NCBI GenBank assembly: GCA_900539645.1 | Contig: UQCY01000115.1 | Span: forward strand, 1 to 6,128 | Length of the DNA: 6,128 bases | Source: an uncultured Clostridium sp. | GTDB taxonomy: Bacteria; Bacillota; Clostridia; Peptostreptococcales; Peptostreptococcaceae | Direction: 5' to 3' | In this document: piece after piece, positions 1 through 6,017 of the stretch | Position numbering within the stretch: position 1 is the stretch's first letter | Layout of the letters: every line of letters begins with the position of its first letter | Made by a program: the position numbers and the translations under genes | The notes under the pieces: generated by a model | Database searches by the model: none | What the model saw: only the letters and a program-made list of their open reading frames with translations | Told to the model about the DNA's origin: nothing

Positions 1-87
1 ATCGATTTATTTTTTGTTTCGAGAGTATTTTTTTCATATCAAGTTAACAAAACCACATATCACTATAATTATAATAATATATTTACC

Positions 88-132
88 TAAAAAAAATGCA
101 TACACTCATCAATCGAAAAAGTGTATGCATTT
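88..132 (-). terminator. Intrinsic terminator of metK
   Basis: A 12-bp perfect stem (94-105 with 121-132) closes a 15-nt loop. On the minus strand it is followed by a run of eight U (plus-strand A at 89-96, partly shared with the stem). It starts 20 bp past the metK stop, so it should end the metK transcript. The plus strand has no T run after the stem, so it is a minus-strand terminator only. Confidence 0.9.
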
Positions 133-152
133 AAAATTCTCATTAATTTTTA

Positions 153-1346
153 TTATTCACCTAGAGCTTCTTTTCTAAGTATTTCAGCTTTGTCAGTTCT
201 TTCCCATGGAAGATCTATGTCAGTTCTACCAAAGTGTCCGTAAGCTGCACACTGTTTGTATATTGGTCTTAAAAGGTCTAAGTCTCTTATTATCGCACCT
301 GGTCTTAAGTCGAAGTGTTTGTTTACTAGTTCAACTAGTTTTTCTTCAGAAACTTTTCCAGTTCCGAATGTATCAACGAATATAGATAGAGGTCTAGCAA
401 CACCTATAGCGTATGATAATTCTATTTCACATTTGTCTGCAAGTCCAGCTGCTACTATATTTTTAGCAACATATCTTGCTGCATAAGCTGCAGATCTGTC
501 AACTTTTGTTGGGTCTTTACCAGAGAATGCTCCACCACCATGTCTAGAGTATCCACCGTAAGTATCTATTATTATTTTTCTTCCTGTAAGTCCTGTATCT
601 CCCTGTGGTCCACCTACAACGAATCTTCCTGTTGGGTTTACATAGTATAATGTTTCTTCATCAAGAAGTTCTGCTGGTATAACAGCTTTTATAACGTGTT
701 CTATTAAGTCTTTTCTTATCTGTTCAGTTGTTACATCTTCACTGTGCTGAGTAGATATTAATATTGTATGAACTCTTACTGGTTTATTGTCTTCGTATTC
801 TACAGTTACCTGAGTTTTTCCGTCTGGTCTTAAGTATTCAAGAAGTCCAGATTTTCTAACTTCTGTTAATCTTCTAGATAATTTGTGAGCTAAAGATATT
901 GGTAATGGCATAAGTTCTGGAGTTTCATTACAAGCAAATCCGAACATTATACCCTGGTCTCCTGCTCCTACTTTTTCTATTTCTTCTTCAGTTACTTCTC
1001 CTGATTTACTTTCTAATCCTTCGTCAACACCCATTGCTATATCGCCTGACTGTTCATCTATAGATGTTATAACTGCACAAGTGTCACAGTCAAATCCGAA
1101 TTTAGCTCTTGTGTATCCTATTTCTTTTACTGTTTCTCTAACTAATTTTGGGATATCAACGTATGCTGATGTACTTATTTCCCCTGCTACTAATACTAAT
1201 CCTGTTGTAACTGTTGTTTCACATGCAACTCTTGATTTTGGATCTGCTTCTAATAATGCGTCTAGTATTGAGTCTGATATCTGGTCACAGATTTTATCTG
1301 GATGTCCTTCAGTTACTGATTCTGATGTAAATAAATGTCTTGCCAT
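153..1346 (-). CDS. metK: S-adenosylmethionine synthetase (methionine adenosyltransferase)
   Basis: Makes S-adenosylmethionine from ATP and L-methionine, releasing phosphate and diphosphate; a cytosolic enzyme, tetrameric in characterised homologues. The 397 residues are the usual family length and the protein looks complete. Diagnostic motifs are visible: GHPDK at residues 14-18 (ATP-binding N-terminal region), GAGDQG at 127-132 (first family signature) and the glycine-rich [14 protein letters not shown] at 270-283 (second signature, P-loop-like). The ATG start follows GGGAGG (plus 1356-1361) by 9 nt. The gene appears to be monocistronic: it has its own promoter, a SAM-I riboswitch with terminator in the leader, and a strong terminator just downstream. 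It should therefore be switched off when its product accumulates. All eight Gln codons are CAG. Identification is secure. Confidence 0.98.
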   Translation of the reverse strand: MARHLFTSESVTEGHPDKICDQISDSILDALLEADPKSRVACETTVTTGLVLVAGEISTSAYVDIPKLVRETVKEIGYTRAKFGFDCDTCAVITSIDEQSGDIAMGVDEGLESKSGEVTEEEIEKVGAGDQGIMFGFACNETPELMPLPISLAHKLSRRLTEVRKSGLLEYLRPDGKTQVTVEYEDNKPVRVHTILISTQHSEDVTTEQIRKDLIEHVIKAVIPAELLDEETLYYVNPTGRFVVGGPQGDTGLTGRKIIIDTYGGYSRHGGGAFSGKDPTKVDRSAAYAARYVAKNIVAAGLADKCEIELSYAIGVARPLSIFVDTFGTGKVSEEKLVELVNKHFDLRPGAIIRDLDLLRPIYKQCAAYGHFGRTDIDLPWERTDKAEILRKEALGE

Positions 1347-1491
1347 TCTTTCTTTCCTCCCTTTTCCTTTAAATTACCTTTTTATATTACGTCGTCTTCC
1401 TATTATGGATTTCTCCAATTTTCTTTTTATTATTCTTTATGTTAGTTATTGTATTTATCTATTTGCGTTAATTTGCAAAGAATTTTTATAA

Positions 1492-1522
1492 TAAAAAAAC
1501 CTCTTCACTAAAAGAAGAGGTT
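1492..1522 (-). terminator. Riboswitch-controlled terminator in the metK leader
   Basis: A perfect 9-bp stem (1498-1506 with 1514-1522, loop 1507-1513) is followed on the minus strand by seven U (plus 1493-1499, partly shared with the stem). It lies about 145 nt before the metK start. Its 5' arm on the RNA (plus 1514-1522) can instead join an antiterminator: 1520-1527 pairs perfectly with 1536-1543, and 1514-1519 pairs with 1549-1554 with one mismatch. This is the expression platform of the adjacent SAM-I aptamer. Confidence 0.93.
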
Positions 1523-1546
1523 AATTATGCATAACTAATTAACATA

Positions 1547-1648
1547 ACCTCATCTTTCAGGATAAATCCTGTAGGAATTAGCACCTTTTCCCTTGTGGGT
1601 GGTTGCCGGGCTTCATCGGGCCTGTCCCTCAGCCTCTCTTGATAAGGT
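1547..1648 (-). promoter_or_regulatory. SAM-I (S-box) riboswitch aptamer controlling metK
   Basis: Read on the minus strand, the conserved S-box core is present in order: the AGAGAGGCTGAGGGAC kink-turn side, GGCCCGATGAAGCCCGGCAACC-type core (near 1601-1625), GGTGCTAATTCC, and a closing GAAAGATGAGG. P1 is an 8-bp helix with one G-U pair (1641-1648 with 1547-1554). The 3' strand of P1 is also the strand that forms the antiterminator. Bound SAM should hold P1, free the terminator at 1492-1522 and stop transcription; without SAM the antiterminator wins and metK is made. The class is well known; the pairing alternatives were read from this sequence. Confidence 0.97.
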
Positions 1649-1680
1649 AATCAAGATTGTCTATTTTTTCAACGAATTTA

Positions 1681-1709
1681 ATTTTATAATAGATTATATC
1701 TTTTGTCAA
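1681..1709 (-). promoter_or_regulatory. Vegetative promoter of metK and its riboswitch leader
   Basis: On the minus strand there is a perfect -35 TTGACA (1704-1709), a 17-bp spacer and a -10 TAAAAT (1681-1686, one mismatch to TATAAT). It lies 33 bp upstream of the aptamer, giving an expected start near 1674 and a leader of about 330 nt. It is the best sigma-A-type promoter in the window. Confidence 0.85.
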
Positions 1710-1753
1710 TATAAAATTCAAACCAAAAGATAAATTATTATTTTTAGATAATT

Positions 1754-2182
1754 TTATTTTTCTGTAAGTGCAAACATTAATTCTCCCTTGCACACTAATT
1801 CACCGTCAACATAAGCTGTGGCATCTGCTTTTCCTATGTTTCTCTTTAAGGCCTTCATTTCTATTTCCATAGTTAATGTATCTCCTGGTCTTACTTCTCT
1901 TTTAAATCTTACTTTATCTATGCCAGCAAATACGCCTAGTTTCCCCTTGTTTTCTTCAAGAGACATCATAGCAACTGCACCTACCTGTGCCATAGCTTCT
2001 ATTATTAAAACGCCTGGCATTAGAGGGTATTCTGGGAAATGCCCCTGGAAAAATGGTTCATTAGCAGTCACATTTTTTATACCTACTGCTCTTTTTCCCT
2101 CTTCAAGTTCAACTATTTTATCTACTAAAAGAAATGGATATCTATGTGGTATTATTTCCTTTATCTGATCAATATTTAACAT
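1754..2182 (-). CDS. fabZ: 3-hydroxyacyl-[acyl-carrier-protein] dehydratase FabZ
   Basis: Dehydrates beta-hydroxyacyl-ACP to trans-2-enoyl-ACP in each cycle of type II fatty acid elongation; a cytosolic hot-dog-fold enzyme. From the chosen ATG the protein has 142 residues, the normal length. It shows [11 protein letters not shown] near the N terminus (residues 11-21), the catalytic His48 in [13 protein letters not shown], and Glu62 in VLIIEAMAQ on the active-site helix. The reading frame extends four codons upstream to a TTG at 2194, but GGAG at plus 2189-2192 sits 6 nt before the ATG and would fall inside the coding sequence if TTG were used, so ATG is preferred. It follows mreB by 81 bp in the same direction, and I see no convincing promoter of its own, so it is probably cotranscribed with mreB. 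The mreB-fabZ pairing also occurs in related Firmicutes. Confidence 0.97.
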   Translation of the reverse strand: MLNIDQIKEIIPHRYPFLLVDKIVELEEGKRAVGIKNVTANEPFFQGHFPEYPLMPGVLIIEAMAQVGAVAMMSLEENKGKLGVFAGIDKVRFKREVRPGDTLTMEIEMKALKRNIGKADATAYVDGELVCKGELMFALTEK

Positions 2183-2211
2183 ATCTTTCTCCAAATTACT
2201 CTATTTTAAAT

Positions 2212-2240
2212 TTGAGGAGTTTAGATACTAAACCCCTCAA
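2212..2240 (-). other. Stable 13-bp hairpin between mreB and fabZ, no U tract
   Basis: Bases 2212-2224 pair with 2228-2240 around a 3-nt loop. All 13 pairs form in minus-strand RNA, one of them a G-U (2218 with 2234), while the plus strand would have an A-C mismatch there. The structure therefore suits the mreB-fabZ transcript. The bases after it on the minus strand are A-rich, so it is not a standard intrinsic terminator. A role in mRNA stability, processing or pausing is an inference. Confidence 0.6.
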
Positions 2241-2263
2241 TCCTCTTTACAATTTGATATTTA

Positions 2264-3307
2264 TTATTTTTCTTCTGCTGGCATTGATTTGAAAGATCCA
2301 CCAGTTTTTAATACGTCTAATGAACTTAATGCTGCACCAGTACCTGTTGCAACACAAGATAATGGATTGTCAGCTATTTTAACTTTTATTCCAGTTCTCT
2401 GTTCTATTTTCTTGTCTAGTCCGTATAATAGTGATCCTCCACCAGTCATAACTATTCCTGATTCACTTATATCTGCAGCTAATTCAGGTGGTGTTTTTTC
2501 AAGTACAGAGTGAGTTGTAACAACTATCTGTTCTACACATTCATCTAAAGCTTCTAATGTTTCTGCTGAGCTTATTTCAACAGTACATGGAAGTCCTGTT
2601 ATCTGGTTTCTTCCTGTTACTTTCATGAATTTTTCTTCTTCTCTCTTGAATGCACTACCTATTTCCATTTTAACTTTTTCAGCTGTTCTTTCACCTATTA
2701 TAAGGTTGTGCTGTTTTTTCATGTATTTTGTTATTGCGTCGTCAAATTTATCTCCACCCATTTTTATAGAGTCGCTGACAACAGCTCCACCAAGAGATAT
2801 TACTGCTATATCGACAGTACCACCACCGATATCTATTATCATGTTTCCACTTGGTTCACCTATTTCTATTCCTGCACCTATTGCAGCAGCTATAGGTTCT
2901 TCTATAACATAAACTTCTCTAGCTCCAGCCTGTTTTGTAGCATCTTCAACCGCTCTTTTTTCAACCTCTGTAACGCCAGTTGGTACACATACCATTATTC
3001 TAGGCATTACTATTTTACCGAAGCCTTTCTTTTCTACTATTTTTTCAACAAAATATTTTAACATTTTTTCTGTTGTATTGTAGTCAGATATAACACCATC
3101 TCTAAGAGGTCTTATAGCTGATATATTAGCAGGTGTTCTACCTATCATTCTTTTTGCTTCTTTACCAACCGCTAATATTTCATTTGTTTTATTATCTATT
3201 GCAACTACTGAAGGTTCTTCAAGTACTATTCCTTTTCCACTCACATATACTAAGACATTAGCTGTCCCTAAATCTATTCCTATATCAGCACCAGATACTT
3301 TTGCCAT
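2264..3307 (-). CDS. mreB: Rod-shape-determining actin homologue, MreB/Mbl family
   Basis: A bacterial actin that forms membrane-associated filaments and positions the peptidoglycan elongation machinery. The 347 residues cover the full ATPase fold: phosphate-1 loop IDLGTANVLVYV (residues 11-22), catalytic region VIEEPIAAAIGAG (134-146), phosphate-2 loop DIGGGTVDIAVIS (159-171), the conserved IGERTAE (204-210) and adenosine loop IVMTGGGSLLYGLD (285-298). The ATG start has AAAGGAG (plus 3316-3322) 8 nt upstream. The position between murA and fabZ matches the mbl locus of Bacillus and an mreB copy of Clostridioides, so by synteny it may be the Mbl-type paralogue; the mreBCD operon partners are not next to it. 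The C-terminal tail (about 333-347, ending in PAEEK) is polar and probably disordered. All five Gln codons are CAG. The family is certain, the paralogue assignment is not. Confidence 0.96.
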   Translation of the reverse strand: MAKVSGADIGIDLGTANVLVYVSGKGIVLEEPSVVAIDNKTNEILAVGKEAKRMIGRTPANISAIRPLRDGVISDYNTTEKMLKYFVEKIVEKKGFGKIVMPRIMVCVPTGVTEVEKRAVEDATKQAGAREVYVIEEPIAAAIGAGIEIGEPSGNMIIDIGGGTVDIAVISLGGAVVSDSIKMGGDKFDDAITKYMKKQHNLIIGERTAEKVKMEIGSAFKREEEKFMKVTGRNQITGLPCTVEISSAETLEALDECVEQIVVTTHSVLEKTPPELAADISESGIVMTGGGSLLYGLDKKIEQRTGIKVKIADNPLSCVATGTGAALSSLDVLKTGGSFKSMPAEEK

Positions 3308-3366
3308 TTCAAAAACTCCTTTGTCATTTAAATATTTTTTGCTAAATAAATTTAGCTATATACTCA

Positions 3367-3375
3367 ATTATATCA
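3367..3375 (-). promoter_or_regulatory. Extended -10 promoter of mreB(-fabZ)
   Basis: On the minus strand TGATATAAT gives a perfect TATAAT (3367-3372) preceded by TG at the extended -10 position. No good -35 lies 16-18 bp upstream, as expected for an extended -10 promoter. The predicted start is near 3360, about 50 nt before mreB. The leader starts almost at once with a small 6-bp hairpin (3341-3346 with 3351-3356) that has no U tract. Confidence 0.6.
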
Positions 3376-3457
3376 TATTTTCAAATTATTATTATCTTGT
3401 AAATCTATTATTTTTCCGCATTATTAATAAACCTTAGGTATTTTCCAATTTTAAATA

Positions 3458-4708
3458 TTATTCAACTATTTCTATGTTTCCACCTAAAGCTCTTATTTTT
3501 TTGTCTATATCCACATAACCTCTCTGTATATGGTATATTTCACCTATCTGTGTTTCACCTTCTGCTATAAGTCCACATAATATAAGTGCTGCACCAGCTC
3601 TTAAATCAGTTGCATTAACTTTAGCTCCGTATAATTTGTCAACACCATTTACTATAGCGCTTCTTCCTTCTATTTTTATATCTGCTCCCATTCTGTTGAA
3701 TTCAGCAACATGCATAAATCTATTTTCAAATACAGTTTCTATAACAACTGCTGTACCATTAGCTATTGTAAGCATTGCCATAAACTGTGCCTGCACATCT
3801 GTTGGGAATCCAGGATGTGGAAGTGTTTTTATATCTATTGGTTTTAATACTTCTGGTCCTATTACTCTAACCGCATTTTCCATTTCGATTATTTCACAAC
3901 CAGTTTCTCTTAATTTTGCTATTATTGGTTTTAAGTGTTCCATAAGTACGTTTTCCACAGTTATATCACCTTTTGTCATAGCTGCTGCAACCATATATGT
4001 AGCTGCTTCTATTCTGTCAGGTATTACTGTATGTTCAGCACCTTTTAAAGATTCAACACCTTTTATTTTTATTGTATTTGTTCCTGCACCTTTAACATTT
4101 GCTCCCATTTCATTTAGGAAGTTAGCTAAGTCAACTATTTCTGGCTCTTCTGCTGCATTTTCTATTATAGTTGTTCCTTCTGCTAATGCTGCAGCCATCA
4201 TTATGTTTTCTGTAGCCCCTACTGATGGGAAATCAAGGTATAATTTGTTCCCAGTTAGTTTTTCTGTTTTTGCTTCAACAAATCCATGATCTATTTCTAC
4301 TTCTGCCCCTAATGATTTAAATCCTTTTAGATGTAGGTCTATAGGTCTTGTTCCTATAGCACATCCTCCTGGCATAGATATTTTTGTATGGTTAAATCTA
4401 GCAAGTAAAGGTCCCATCACTAAGAATGAAGCTCTCATTTTTCTAACTAGTTCGTATGGTGCTTCACAAGTAGTTATATTGCTTGCATCTACTGTTAAAG
4501 TAGTTCCTTCATATGTTACTTCAGCACCTAAATGTCTTAAAAGATCTGATATAACATGAACATCTCTAAGATTTGGTACTCCTTTTAAAACTGATTTCCC
4601 TTCTGCAAGTAATGTAGCTGCTATTATTGGTAATACAGCATTTTTTGCTCCGTCTATTTTAACTGTACCTCTTAAAGGTTCACTCTTTTTAACTATTATT
4701 TTTGGCAT
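3458..4708 (-). CDS. murA: UDP-N-acetylglucosamine 1-carboxyvinyltransferase (MurA)
   Basis: Transfers the enolpyruvyl group of phosphoenolpyruvate to UDP-GlcNAc, the first committed step of peptidoglycan synthesis, in the cytosol. The 416 residues match the usual length (about 417-430) and the two-domain EPSP-synthase fold. Visible residues are Lys22-Asn23 in DGAKNAVLP, Cys116 in [16 protein letters not shown] (the catalytic-loop Cys that fosfomycin alkylates), Asp304 in GFPTDVQAQ (general base region) and Arg370 in DLRAGAAL. With Cys rather than Asp in the loop, the enzyme should have the fosfomycin-sensitive active-site type. The ATG has AGAGGAG (plus 4716-4722) 7 nt upstream. The next gene, mreB, starts 150 bp downstream with its own candidate promoter; no clear terminator separates them, so some readthrough is plausible. 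Many Firmicutes have two MurA paralogues; synteny with mbl-fabZ points to the main one (MurAA/MurA1 type). Confidence 0.97.
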   Translation of the reverse strand: MPKIIVKKSEPLRGTVKIDGAKNAVLPIIAATLLAEGKSVLKGVPNLRDVHVISDLLRHLGAEVTYEGTTLTVDASNITTCEAPYELVRKMRASFLVMGPLLARFNHTKISMPGGCAIGTRPIDLHLKGFKSLGAEVEIDHGFVEAKTEKLTGNKLYLDFPSVGATENIMMAAALAEGTTIIENAAEEPEIVDLANFLNEMGANVKGAGTNTIKIKGVESLKGAEHTVIPDRIEAATYMVAAAMTKGDITVENVLMEHLKPIIAKLRETGCEIIEMENAVRVIGPEVLKPIDIKTLPHPGFPTDVQAQFMAMLTIANGTAVVIETVFENRFMHVAEFNRMGADIKIEGRSAIVNGVDKLYGAKVNATDLRAGAALILCGLIAEGETQIGEIYHIQRGYVDIDKKIRALGGNIEIVE

Positions 4709-4808
4709 ATTTTTTCTCCTCTAACTTTTATCTATATTTAATTTGGCTATCTCTCATATTTATATATTTATTCTATCGTCTAGTATTTTTATGTTTATAT
4801 TCTATTTT

Positions 4809-4831
4809 AATACACTGTTTTTTAGTGTATT
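4809..4831 (-). other. Hairpin in the murA leader
   Basis: An 8-bp perfect inverted repeat (4809-4816 with 4824-4831) encloses a 7-nt loop, about 100 nt upstream of the murA start and inside the leader from either candidate promoter. The following minus-strand bases are A-rich, so it is not a terminator. Any function is unknown. Confidence 0.45.
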
Positions 4832-4863
4832 TATGTTTAATTTTTATTTTTATCGTATTCTTT

Positions 4864-4892
4864 ATTATATAATAATTTTCTAAAAATTTCAT
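4864..4892 (-). promoter_or_regulatory. Proximal candidate promoter of murA
   Basis: The minus strand has TATAAT (4864-4869), a 17-bp spacer and ATGAAA (4887-4892), a 4-of-6 match to TTGACA. The predicted start near 4857 gives a leader of about 150 nt. The surroundings are very AT-rich, so chance matches are likely; the exact spacing and perfect -10 favour a real site. Confidence 0.5.
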
Positions 4893-4984
4893 TACTCTTG
4901 ATGAGTTTGTAACCTTTTTTAATTAGTCGCAAAATTTGAATCATTTCATCATTTATCTACAATTCAACATTTTACGCCTTATCA

Positions 4985-5013
4985 ATTATATCACTTTATG
5001 TAAACTTTATGAA
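4985..5013 (-). promoter_or_regulatory. Distal candidate promoter of murA, extended -10
   Basis: On the minus strand TGATATAAT (4985-4993) gives a perfect -10 with the TG extension. A TTCATA hexamer (5008-5013, 4 of 6 to TTGACA) lies 17 bp upstream. It stands just past the rhodanese-gene terminator, the natural place for the next transcription unit to begin, and would give a leader of about 270 nt. The stretch between the two candidate murA promoters (4893-4984) shows nothing else I can support. Confidence 0.5.
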
Positions 5014-5022
5014 GGGATTAAC

Positions 5023-5058
5023 AAAAAAAAGACTGTATTTTTATAAATACAGTCTTTT
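5023..5058 (-). terminator. Intrinsic terminator of the rhodanese lipoprotein gene
   Basis: A perfect 14-bp stem (5027-5040 with 5045-5058) with a 4-nt loop is followed on the minus strand by a run of eight U (plus A at 5023-5030, partly shared with the stem). It starts 30 bp past the stop of the gene at 5088-5864 and should insulate it from murA. The plus strand has only four T after the stem, so the main direction is minus. Confidence 0.92.
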
Positions 5059-5087
5059 CTAAAAAATAATCTATTATTCTATTTTAA

Positions 5088-5864
5088 TTATTCACCTTTA
5101 ACTAGGTTGTATTCGTACTGTTTAACACCGTCTGCATTGTAAACATCTGTAAATCCATTGTCTACTAAGAACTGTGCTAATTTTCCACTCTTGTTTCCTG
5201 AGTTGCAGTATACTATAACCTTTTTGTCTTTGTACTGTTCTAATTCACCTAATTTATCTTCAGCTTCATCAACGAATACGTTTATAGCACCATCGATATG
5301 TCCTTTAGCGAAATCTTTAGCATCTCTAGCGTCTATTACTACAGTGTTAGCAGTATCTTTCATTGCTTCTACTACTTCATCACCTTTCATAGTTTTAACT
5401 TCTGCTTTTTCTGCTTTAGGTTCTTCTTTACCCTGAACTAATTCATATTCATACTGTTTAACACCATCTGCATTAGAAACATCTGTAAATCCGTTGTCTA
5501 CTAATAACTGTGCTAATTTTCCTGATTTTTTACCTGAGTTGCAGTATACTATAACTTTTTTATCTTTATACTGTTCAAGATCACCAAGTTTAGATTCAGC
5601 TTCATCTACAAAAACATTTAATGCTCCTTTTATATGTCCAGCTTCGTATTCAGAAGCATCTCTAGCATCTATTACTACAGTGTTAGCATCTTTCATAGCT
5701 TCCACTACTTCGTCACCTTTTATAGTTTTAACTTCTGCTTTAGCCTGTTCCTGCTGAGTATCTTCTTTTGGAGCTTCTTCCTGTTTACTACATCCAACAG
5801 CACCTATAGATAATACTAATGCTGCACCTATTGCTAGAACTTTAAATTTTTTGTTTAATTTCAT
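5088..5864 (-). CDS. Lipoprotein with two tandem rhodanese domains
   Basis: The 258 residues start with a lysine-rich n-region and a hydrophobic stretch (residues 9-24) ending in GAVGC, so Cys25 is the probable lipidated residue; a charged linker follows. Then come two rhodanese-like domains (about 43-144 and 154-257), each with VIDARDA, GHI-x-GA-x-NVFVDEAE and an active-site loop CNSGKKSG (Cys108) or CNSGNKSG (Cys220). Both catalytic Cys are intact and the short loop is of the sulfurtransferase type rather than the longer Cdc25-phosphatase type. The family moves sulfane sulfur as a Cys persulfide; here this would occur outside the membrane, with unknown donor and acceptor. The domains are about 85% identical by hand alignment, pointing to recent duplication. 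The start has a weak AGGTAGGG-type site (AGGG 7 nt before the ATG). Monocistronic: own terminator and likely own promoter. Not recognised as a named gene. Confidence 0.9.
   Translation of the reverse strand: MKLNKKFKVLAIGAALVLSIGAVGCSKQEEAPKEDTQQEQAKAEVKTIKGDEVVEAMKDANTVVIDARDASEYEAGHIKGALNVFVDEAESKLGDLEQYKDKKVIVYCNSGKKSGKLAQLLVDNGFTDVSNADGVKQYEYELVQGKEEPKAEKAEVKTMKGDEVVEAMKDTANTVVIDARDAKDFAKGHIDGAINVFVDEAEDKLGELEQYKDKKVIVYCNSGNKSGKLAQFLVDNGFTDVYNADGVKQYEYNLVKGE
5094..5405 (-). repeat. Intragenic tandem repeat, copy 2 (C-terminal rhodanese domain)
   Basis: Encodes residues 154-257. It aligns to copy 1 (5433-5738) with one extra codon (Thr171) and about 16 substitutions over about 103 residues. 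A 23-nt block just at the active-site Cys (5197-5219) is identical to 5533-5555, an offset of 336 bp or 112 codons. Confidence 0.85.
5433..5738 (-). repeat. Intragenic tandem repeat, copy 1 (N-terminal rhodanese domain)
   Basis: Encodes residues 43-144. It is joined to copy 2 by a short Lys/Glu-rich linker (EEPKAEK, 147-153) that resembles the linker after the lipid-attachment Cys. Substitutions cluster between the ID-AR-DA strand and the GHI motif and at the end of the domain; the catalytic region is nearly unchanged. Confidence 0.85.
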
Positions 5865-5886
5865 TTTGTGTCCCTACCTTCCATAG

Positions 5887-5915
5887 TTGATATGCGTTCT
5901 TGCTTTAATTATAAC
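5887..5915 (+). promoter_or_regulatory. Candidate plus-strand promoter overlapping the rhodanese promoter
   Basis: TTGATA (5887-5892, 5 of 6), a 17-bp spacer and TATAAC (5910-5915, 5 of 6) form a good sigma-A-type site on the plus strand. Its -10 overlaps the minus-strand -10 at 5908-5913. A transcript starting near 5922 would run into the plus-strand terminator at 6018-6048. It could be a chance match in AT-rich DNA. Confidence 0.4.
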
Positions 5916-5916
5916 A
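5908..5916 (-). promoter_or_regulatory. Extended -10 promoter of the rhodanese lipoprotein gene
   Basis: The minus strand has TGTTATAAT: a perfect TATAAT (5908-5913) with TG in the extended position (5915-5916). The predicted start near 5901 gives a leader of about 37 nt. No recognisable -35 lies 16-18 bp upstream. A weaker second candidate (TATACT at 5971-5976 with TTTACC 18 bp upstream, at 5995-6000) overlaps the palindrome described separately. Confidence 0.55.
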
Positions 5917-5954
5917 TATAAAAACATTTTTTTACGATTTTAATCTTTTTAATT

Positions 5955-5971
5955 TATAGTTAATAACTATA
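5955..5971. promoter_or_regulatory. 17-bp perfect palindrome, operator candidate
   Basis: TATAGTTA-A-TAACTATA: two 8-bp arms around a single central base. It lies upstream of the rhodanese promoter and touches the weaker second minus-strand -10 at 5971-5976. A central loop of one base makes it a poor RNA hairpin but a good site for a dimeric DNA-binding protein. The 7-1-7 geometry recalls Fur/PerR-type boxes, but the bases do not match a box I can name. The regulator is unknown. Confidence 0.4.
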
Positions 5972-6017
5972 GTATAACCAAGTAATATAGTTTTGGTAAA
6001 TATATAATTTATTCATT

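Noticed and set aside
1..88. Search for a gene or promoter at the left edge
   Set aside because: The sequence is AT-rich with scattered TATAAT-like words but no matching -35, ribosome binding site or coding frame that I can support.
1733..1753. 6-bp A/T stem just after the fabZ stop as a fabZ terminator
   Set aside because: The stem is all A-T and is followed by UAUCUUUU rather than a clean U run. It may contribute to termination, but I cannot support it as a terminator.
2183..2194. TTG start giving FabZ four extra N-terminal residues
   Set aside because: The GGAG that would serve the ATG at 2182 lies within these codons at ideal spacing, and the ATG-started protein already has normal FabZ length.
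2219..2255. A separate fabZ promoter (TTGTAA-16-TAGTAT on the minus strand)
   Set aside because: Both hexamers match only 4 of 6, the spacing is short, and the site overlaps the intergenic hairpin.
3636..4289. Long plus-strand open frame of 217 codons within murA
   Set aside because: It is antisense to a clear murA, shows no domain or ribosome binding site, and is low-complexity Ser/Ile/Ala-rich as expected from the reverse of AT-rich coding DNA. Other plus-strand frames in the window are similar shadows.
4931..4978. Very short leader frame (ATG with five codons, MLNCR) downstream of the distal murA promoter
   Set aside because: Five codons with a weak AAGG site and no matching terminator or regulatory codon run; frames of this size are expected by chance.
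5094..5738. Repeated blocks suggesting a CRISPR or other repeat array
   Set aside because: There are only two copies, they are about 300 bp long, in frame, and each encodes one rhodanese domain; this is a domain duplication.
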